Positions 57,294 through 64,000 of a DNA stretch of 64,000 nt are shown in pieces. The position numbers were made by a program, and so were the translations under genes. The notes beneath the pieces were generated by a model, which did no database searches, was not told the DNA's origin, and saw only the letters and a program-made list of their open reading frames with translations. The stretch is from Pseudomonas fluorescens (lineage in GTDB: Bacteria; Pseudomonadota; Gammaproteobacteria; Pseudomonadales; Pseudomonadaceae): positions 4,758,326 to 4,822,325 of the forward strand of contig NZ_OZ024668.1 in the NCBI RefSeq assembly GCF_902497775.2, given 5' to 3'. How positions within the stretch are numbered: position 1 is the stretch's first letter; every line of letters begins with the position of its first letter.

Positions 57294-58403
57294 ATGCCCG
57301 ACCTTCGTACTGCCCAGCCTGAACTGCCCGCCCTGCTCGCCGAGGTCCAGGCACACTTTGACCTGCGCATCGTGCCGCTGTGGCAAGGCCCGGGCTGGAA
57401 TGCAGACATGGCCCTGCCCTTCGAAGCCCTCGACCCGCAGCAGCAACCCATGCCAGTGCAGCGCTACCGGGCCATGGCCTGCGCGCGCCAGCTGTACCTG
57501 TTCAGCAGCCGCATCGAGCAGCCCGGCGCCAGCGAACGCGCCGCCGCGCTGTTCCGCTCGTTGCAGCGCCACTTCCACGATGCCGAGCACGGCGGCTGGT
57601 TCTACAGCATCGACGCCCAGGGCAAGCCGCTGGACCGGCGCAAGGACCTCTACACCCACGCCTTCATCGTCTTCGCCTGCGCGCATTACTGGGGCAAGGT
57701 ACGCGAGCCACTGGTCGAGTCGACCCTCAATGCCGCGCTGGAAGTGGTGGCCGTGCAGTTCGCCCGGGATGACGGCCTGTACGAAGCGAGCCTTGGCGAA
57801 GACTGGTCGGACTTGGCCAGCGGCCCGCTGCAGAACCCGCTGATGCACCTGGCCGAAGCCTTCCTCGCCACCTTGTCGGTGCGTGACGATGAAGCCGTCG
57901 AGCAAGCGCTGCAAACCCTGGCAGCGGCCATGCAAGCGCACTTCATCGACCCCGAACACGGGGTGATGCTGGAAAGACCGCGCGGGGCTGTGGATAACTG
58001 GTTTGAACCGGGACACCAGTTCGAATGGTTCTACTTGCTGGAGTCTTCGCCGCTGCTACGCGGTGGCGAGTTGCACGCCTCGCTCAGTCGCGCGTTCACC
58101 TATGCCGAACGCTGCGGGGTGAAAGACACCGCGGTACTGGCCATGCTCAGCGCCGATGGCCAGGTGCGTGACGCGACCCAGCGCATCTGGGCCCAGGCGG
58201 AATACCTGCGCGCCCTGACCTTGCGCCCGGCCAGCGCCGCCACGGTGCTGGCCCAGCTCAAGGCGCTGCAGCAGAACTTCCTGCATGCCGATGGCTGGTA
58301 TGAGTGCCGCGATGCCAGTGGCAAGGTCAGCCGCGCGGACATGCCGTCGACTACGCCTTACCATCTGGCGACTTGCCTGGAAGGGTTGCAGCGTCAGGTC
58401 TGA
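57294..58403 (+). CDS. N-acylglucosamine 2-epimerase (AGE) family sugar isomerase
   Basis: 369 residues of (alpha/alpha)6-barrel AGE family: GGWFYSIDAQGKPLDRRKDLYTHAFIVFACAHYW, NPLMHLAEAFLA, DNWFEPGHQFEWFYLLE and WAQAEYLRAL contain the conserved catalytic histidines. Family members include mannose isomerase and YihS. The substrate cannot be fixed from sequence. ATG 57294 is chosen over a TTG 36 bases upstream. Confidence 0.85.
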   Translation: MPDLRTAQPELPALLAEVQAHFDLRIVPLWQGPGWNADMALPFEALDPQQQPMPVQRYRAMACARQLYLFSSRIEQPGASERAAALFRSLQRHFHDAEHGGWFYSIDAQGKPLDRRKDLYTHAFIVFACAHYWGKVREPLVESTLNAALEVVAVQFARDDGLYEASLGEDWSDLASGPLQNPLMHLAEAFLATLSVRDDEAVEQALQTLAAAMQAHFIDPEHGVMLERPRGAVDNWFEPGHQFEWFYLLESSPLLRGGELHASLSRAFTYAERCGVKDTAVLAMLSADGQVRDATQRIWAQAEYLRALTLRPASAATVLAQLKALQQNFLHADGWYECRDASGKVSRADMPSTTPYHLATCLEGLQRQV

Positions 58404-58411
58404 CGCTATCG

Positions 58412-58445
58412 CAGGGCAAGCCCGCTCCTACTGTGGGAGCGGGCC
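58412..58445. repeat. REP hairpin between convergent genes
   Basis: GCCCGCTCC (58421-58429) pairs with GGAGCGGGC (58437-58445) around a 7-base loop. It lies between the AGE-family gene and the convergent dehydrogenase gene. Confidence 0.8.
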
Positions 58446-58446
58446 C

Positions 58447-59289
<843 letters not shown>

Positions 59290-59354
59290 TCACTGTACAA
59301 AAAACGATCAAACCTGTGAAAGCCCCGTAATAGACGGCCTGTGGCAAGCTTTGC

Positions 59355-59507
59355 TCATCTTATCCACAAGCCCTTCCACAAAATCCGGGGGCAACTTGAA
59401 AACCCTGCAAGCCGCGTAATCCGGGCCTTGCGCAAGTATTTTCCTTGACCTTGGACGCTGGCCTTGACCTCAGGGCAGTAATGGCTGAAGCAGGCGTGAA
59501 TTTCCAT
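59355..59507 (-). CDS. Possible small protein, unproven
   Basis: A 50-residue frame, MEIHACFSHYCPEVKASVQ..., has an ATG with GGAG 5 bases upstream and ends at TGA 59355. The first 30 codons favour G/C in the third position, as in neighbouring genes. It overlaps the first DnaA-like box. No family is recognised, and it may be chance. Confidence 0.25.
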   Translation of the reverse strand: MEIHACFSHYCPEVKASVQGQGKYLRKARITRLAGFSSCPRILWKGLWIR

Positions 59508-59849
59508 GATGGCTCCAGGCCTGTAATCACGCAGCCTACATCGATCTTTCCAAGGCTTGCCCACAGAGTTATCCACAGGCAGTTGGGGCGCTTTAATCGC
59601 CATTTGCGCTAAGGACAAAACACTTGACAAACACGGATGCGAACGACGTAAAAAAACCTGATCAAAAAACAACCACAAGCCTGTAAGCCTTTTAGATAAA
59701 GGCCTCCAGCAAGCTGCACCCAAGTTACCCACAGTCGCTTCCACACCAATGGTGGACAACTTAAAAGCGGTTGAAACAGCCAGTTAAAGCGACTTTCTGT
59801 CGCGCCCAAAAGAAAGTTGCCGCAAGGTTTTCCACAAAACTGTGGGCAA
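59360..59849. promoter_or_regulatory. DnaA-box-like cluster
   Basis: Plus-strand matches to TTATCCACA: perfect at 59360-59368 and 59569-59577; TTGCCCACA 59557-59565; TTACCCACA 59725-59733; TTTTCCACA 59828-59836; weaker GCTTCCACA 59737-59745. Minus-strand matches: TTGTCCACC 59751-59759 and TTGCCCACA 59841-59849. Two boxes lie 12 bp apart (59557 and 59569). This density is far above chance in GC-rich DNA. Confidence 0.65.
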
Positions 59850-59850
59850 A

Positions 59851-59879
59851 AAAACGCCCCGTCAGGCGGGGCGTTTTTT
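59851..59879. terminator. Rho-independent terminator after livF, bidirectional
   Basis: AAAACGCCCCG (59851-59861), loop TCAGG, CGGGGCGTTTT (59867-59877), then T. Perfect 11-base stem with A and T runs on both sides, so it can stop the liv operon and any transcript from the left. Confidence 0.93.
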
Positions 59880-59889
59880 CAGCTACCGA

Positions 59890-60602
59890 TCAGTGCCCGC
59901 CCAGATAAGCGTTGCGCACCTCCTCGTTGACCAGCAGTTCCTGGCCGGTGCCGGTCATGCGGATATGTCCGTTGACCATCACATAGGCGCGGTCCGAGAG
60001 CTTCAGCGCATGGTTGGCGTTCTGCTCCACCAGGAAGATGGTCATGCCGGTCTGCGCCAGCTCACGCAAGGTGGCGAAGATCTGCTTGACCACGATCGGC
60101 GCCAGGCCCAGCGACGGCTCATCGAGCAGCAGCAGCTTGGGCCGGCTCATCAGCGCCCGGGCGATGGCGAGCATTTGCTGCTCACCGCCGGACATGGTCA
60201 TGGCGCGCTGGTTGCGCCGCTCCTTGAGGCGCGGGAACAGCTCGAACATGCGCTGCATGTCCTCGCTGGCGAACTTGTCGCCAATGGGGATGGTGCCCAT
60301 CATCAGGTTCTCTTCCACCGACATGTCGGGGAACACCCGGCGGCCTTCCGGCGACTGGGCAATACCGTTGGAGGCGATGTAGTGCGACGACTTGTGGGTA
60401 ATGTCGGTGCCGCGGTAGATGATCTGCCCGGCTGCCGCCCGCGGCTGGCCGAAGATCGACATCAGCAGGGTCGACTTGCCGGCGCCGTTGGAGCCGATCA
60501 GGCTCACTGTTTCCCCTTCATCAATGTGCAGCGAGACTTTCTTCAGGGCCTGGATCGGCCCGTAGAACACGTCGATCTCTTTCAGTTCGAGGATCGGTGT
60601 AC

Positions 60603-60606
<4 letters not shown>
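59890..60606 (-). CDS. livF: Branched-chain amino-acid ABC transporter, ATP-binding protein LivF
   Basis: 238 residues. Walker A GSNGAGKST, signature MSGGEQQMLAIARALM, Walker B LLLLDEPSLGL and LVEQNANHAL. It energises the Liv importer with LivG. Its ATG overlaps the livG stop by 4 bases. Last gene of the operon, followed by a strong terminator. Confidence 0.96.
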
Positions 60607-61474
<868 letters not shown>

Positions 61475-61478
<4 letters not shown>

Positions 61479-62758
61479 GGCGCCACTCCTTTACGCGGAA
61501 CTACACCGGTACGGCTGATGCGAATCAGGCCGCGCGGTCTCCAGATCATCATCAACACCATCAGCACGCCGAACAGCAGCACCCGGTATTCGGAGAAGCT
61601 GCGCAGCAGTTCCGGCGCCACCGTCAGCACGAACGCGGCGATCACCACGCCGACGGTCGAGCCCATGCCGCCGAGCACGACGATGGCGAGGATCAGCGCC
61701 GACTCGAAGAAAGTGAACGACGACGGGTTGACGAAGCCCTGGTAGCTGGCGAAGAACACCCCGGCAAGGCCGGCAGTGGAGGCGCCAAGGGTGAAGGCCG
61801 AGAGTTTCACCAGCACATGGTTCAGGCCCATGGAGCGGCAGGCGATCTCGTCTTCGCGCAGCGCTTCCCAGGCGCGGCCGACCGGCATGCGGGTCAGCCG
61901 GTGCTTGATATAAAGCACCGCCAGCACCACCAGGAACAACACGATGTAGATGAACAGGAATTTCACGTTGGGGTTGTAGGCGATGCCGAAGAACTCGTGG
62001 AACGGTACCCCGCCGTCCTTGGCCCGGCGGCCGAACTCCAGGCCCATGAAGGTTGGCGAAGGCACCGGCATACCGTTAGGCCCGCCGGTGAACGACAACC
62101 AGTTGTTGAGCACCAGGCGGATGATTTCACCAAAACCCAGGGTAACGATGGCCAGGTAGTCGCCATGCATCCGCAACACCGGGAAACCCAATATGCACCC
62201 GGCCAGCGCCGCCGCGATCGCCGCCAGTGGCAACACGGTCCAGAAGCCCAGGCCCAGGTACTGGTAACCCAGTGCCAGGCCGTAGGCGCCGATGGCGTAG
62301 AAGGCCACGTAACCCAGGTCGAGCAGCCCCGCCAGGCCCACCACGATGTTCAGGCCCAGGCCCAGCAGCACGTAGATCAGGCCGAGAATGACCACGGTCA
62401 GCAGGTACTTGTTGGCGAAGAACGGGAAAACGATGGCAATCACGATCAAAGCCGGGATGATCCAGCGCAGCCGCGATTTGTAGTTCGGCGCCAGCACGTG
62501 CACGCCGGAGCCGCTGCCCTCGAAGCCCTGGAGGATCGACTGGCCCTTGGGTGTCTGCAGGAACAGGCTGAGGAAAAAACGCCCGACCATCACCCCGGCC
62601 ACCAGCCAGGCGACGCGAGTGGGTTCGAGGTTGAAACTGTAGCCGTCGAGCACCACGCCGACGATGGGCCCGAAGACGATCAGGGAAATCAGCCCGGCGA
62701 GAATCGCATCGATCAGGCTGCGCTTGATATCGAATGTAGTTGTTTTGGCAGCAGACAT
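61475..62758 (-). CDS. livM: Branched-chain amino-acid ABC transporter, permease LivM
   Basis: 427 residues. An N-terminal DUF3382-like membrane extension (about 1-110) precedes the LivM core (LGLNIVVGLAGLLDLGYVAFYAIGAYG, GRAWEALREDEIACRSMGLN, GGMGSTVGVVIAA). ATG 62758 follows the livH stop by 2 bases and has AAGGTG upstream; a longer frame reaching into livH is spurious. Channel subunit with LivH. Confidence 0.95.
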
Positions 62759-62760
62759 AC

Positions 62761-63675
<915 letters not shown>

Positions 63676-63802
63676 AACGCAATCTCACGTATTTGAGATT
63701 GCACAAGCGCCGACTACGGTGAGCCCCGGATGAAGCGGCCCTCGCAGCGCAGGGTTGTGCAGATCTACGAGAAAAGACAGGTACGGCGCAAAACCGGGTA
63801 GC

Positions 63803-63824
63803 GACCCGGGCACAAGCCCGGGTC
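63803..63824. terminator. Stem-loop between livK and livH
   Basis: GACCCGGGC (63803-63811), loop ACAA, GCCCGGGTC (63816-63824): a perfect 9-base stem without a following T-run. In the minus-strand transcript it lies just after the livK stop, and could protect livK mRNA or partly terminate before livHMGF. Confidence 0.6.
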
Positions 63825-63835
63825 TCGTAGCGTTG

Positions 63836-64000
63836 TTATTTTTGTTTTTCCAGTTGGTGATACTTGCCGTCCTTGTCCCACTGGTAGACCACGTAGTCGG
63901 AGACCGTCAGGTCGCCCTTGCTGTCCCACTTCTTCTCGCCCATCACGGTTTGCACCGGGTTGGCCTTGAGCCACTTGGCAGCGTCTTCGCCCTTGTTCGA
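63836..64000 (-). CDS. livK: Branched-chain amino-acid ABC transporter, substrate-binding protein (3' end)
   Basis: The last 54 residues (SNKGEDAAKWLKANP..., TVMGEKKWDSKGDLTVSDYVVYQWDKDGKYHQLEKQK) match the C-terminus of LivK/BraC periplasmic binding proteins (V-G-x-KWDxKGDL-x-YVVYxW). The stop is TAA at 63836-63838 and the 5' part lies beyond the window. Position upstream of livHMGF is the standard order. Confidence 0.9.
   Translation of the reverse strand, partial: SNKGEDAAKWLKANPVQTVMGEKKWDSKGDLTVSDYVVYQWDKDGKYHQLEKQK

Noticed and set aside
59609..59809. 66-residue minus-strand frame in the DnaA-box region
   Set aside because: No ribosome site and atypical codon usage.

Overview
This is a 64 kb chromosomal segment with no phage, plasmid or insertion-sequence genes. 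GC content, codon usage, family-level protein similarity and gene order (accC tail / aco operon / prmA / dusB-fis / purH-purD / retS / cob cluster / urt / cbpA-cbpM / osmE / bacterioferritin-like / livHMGF) all point to a Pseudomonas of the putida-fluorescens lineage. Many intergenic gaps carry the REP palindromes typical of these species (cores resembling GCGGGCAAGCCCGCTCC).

Layout. 1-30: last codons of a plus-strand gene, probably accC. 45-7545: acetoin/2,3-butanediol catabolism, with the minus-strand activator acoR divergent from acoXABC-adh; a consensus sigma-54 promoter and an upstream palindrome lie between them. 7649-18045: housekeeping block prmA, a zinc-ribbon/DUF3426 membrane protein, dusB-fis, purH, purD, the hybrid sensor retS and a MarC-family protein. 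18067-25579: cobalamin corrin-ring genes in two divergent arms (cobG-cobH-cobI-cobJ minus; cobL-cbiD-cobK plus). 25712-27030: NfeD plus a slipin. 27127-34889: a copper/TonB-linked set (two DUF2946 proteins around a PCu(A)C chaperone, the OprC receptor, a PepSY membrane protein broken by a 25-bp tandem duplication, and a metal-chelate-type ABC importer). 35000-37603: an amino-acid permease and two minus-strand paralogues of unknown function. 37843-43349: urea ABC transporter urtABCDE behind a sigma-54-type promoter. 43388-44442: two GNAT acetyltransferases. 44530-47223: chaperone cluster cbpM-cbpA divergent from a YegD-like Hsp70. 47296-53560: AI-2E-type permease, lipoprotein, PsiF-repeat protein, AraC regulator/EamA exporter pair, a leaderless family-I lipase, OsmE, and a ferritin-like protein. 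53645-59214: AsmA, a secreted AEGGSDRL-repeat protein, a FabR/DesT-type regulator, an AGE-family isomerase and a YdfG-like dehydrogenase. 59215-59889: a 675-bp intergenic region with a cluster of DnaA-box-like sequences. 59890-64000: branched-chain amino-acid importer livF-livG-livM-livH and the 3' end of livK.

Themes. Several units serve carbon or nitrogen scavenging (acetoin, urea, branched-chain amino acids, D-amino-acid/glycine-type permease); the first two have sigma-54 promoters visible in the sequence. The observations most worth checking are the DnaA-box cluster (59360-59849), the AEGGSDRL-repeat exported protein (56047-56403), the possibly reversible 25-bp duplication in the PepSY gene (31256-31309), the hybrid aerobic/anaerobic gene set for corrin ring contraction, and the exported/cytosolic paralogue pair at 36419-37603. 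No tRNA, rRNA, CRISPR array or integrated element was recognised.
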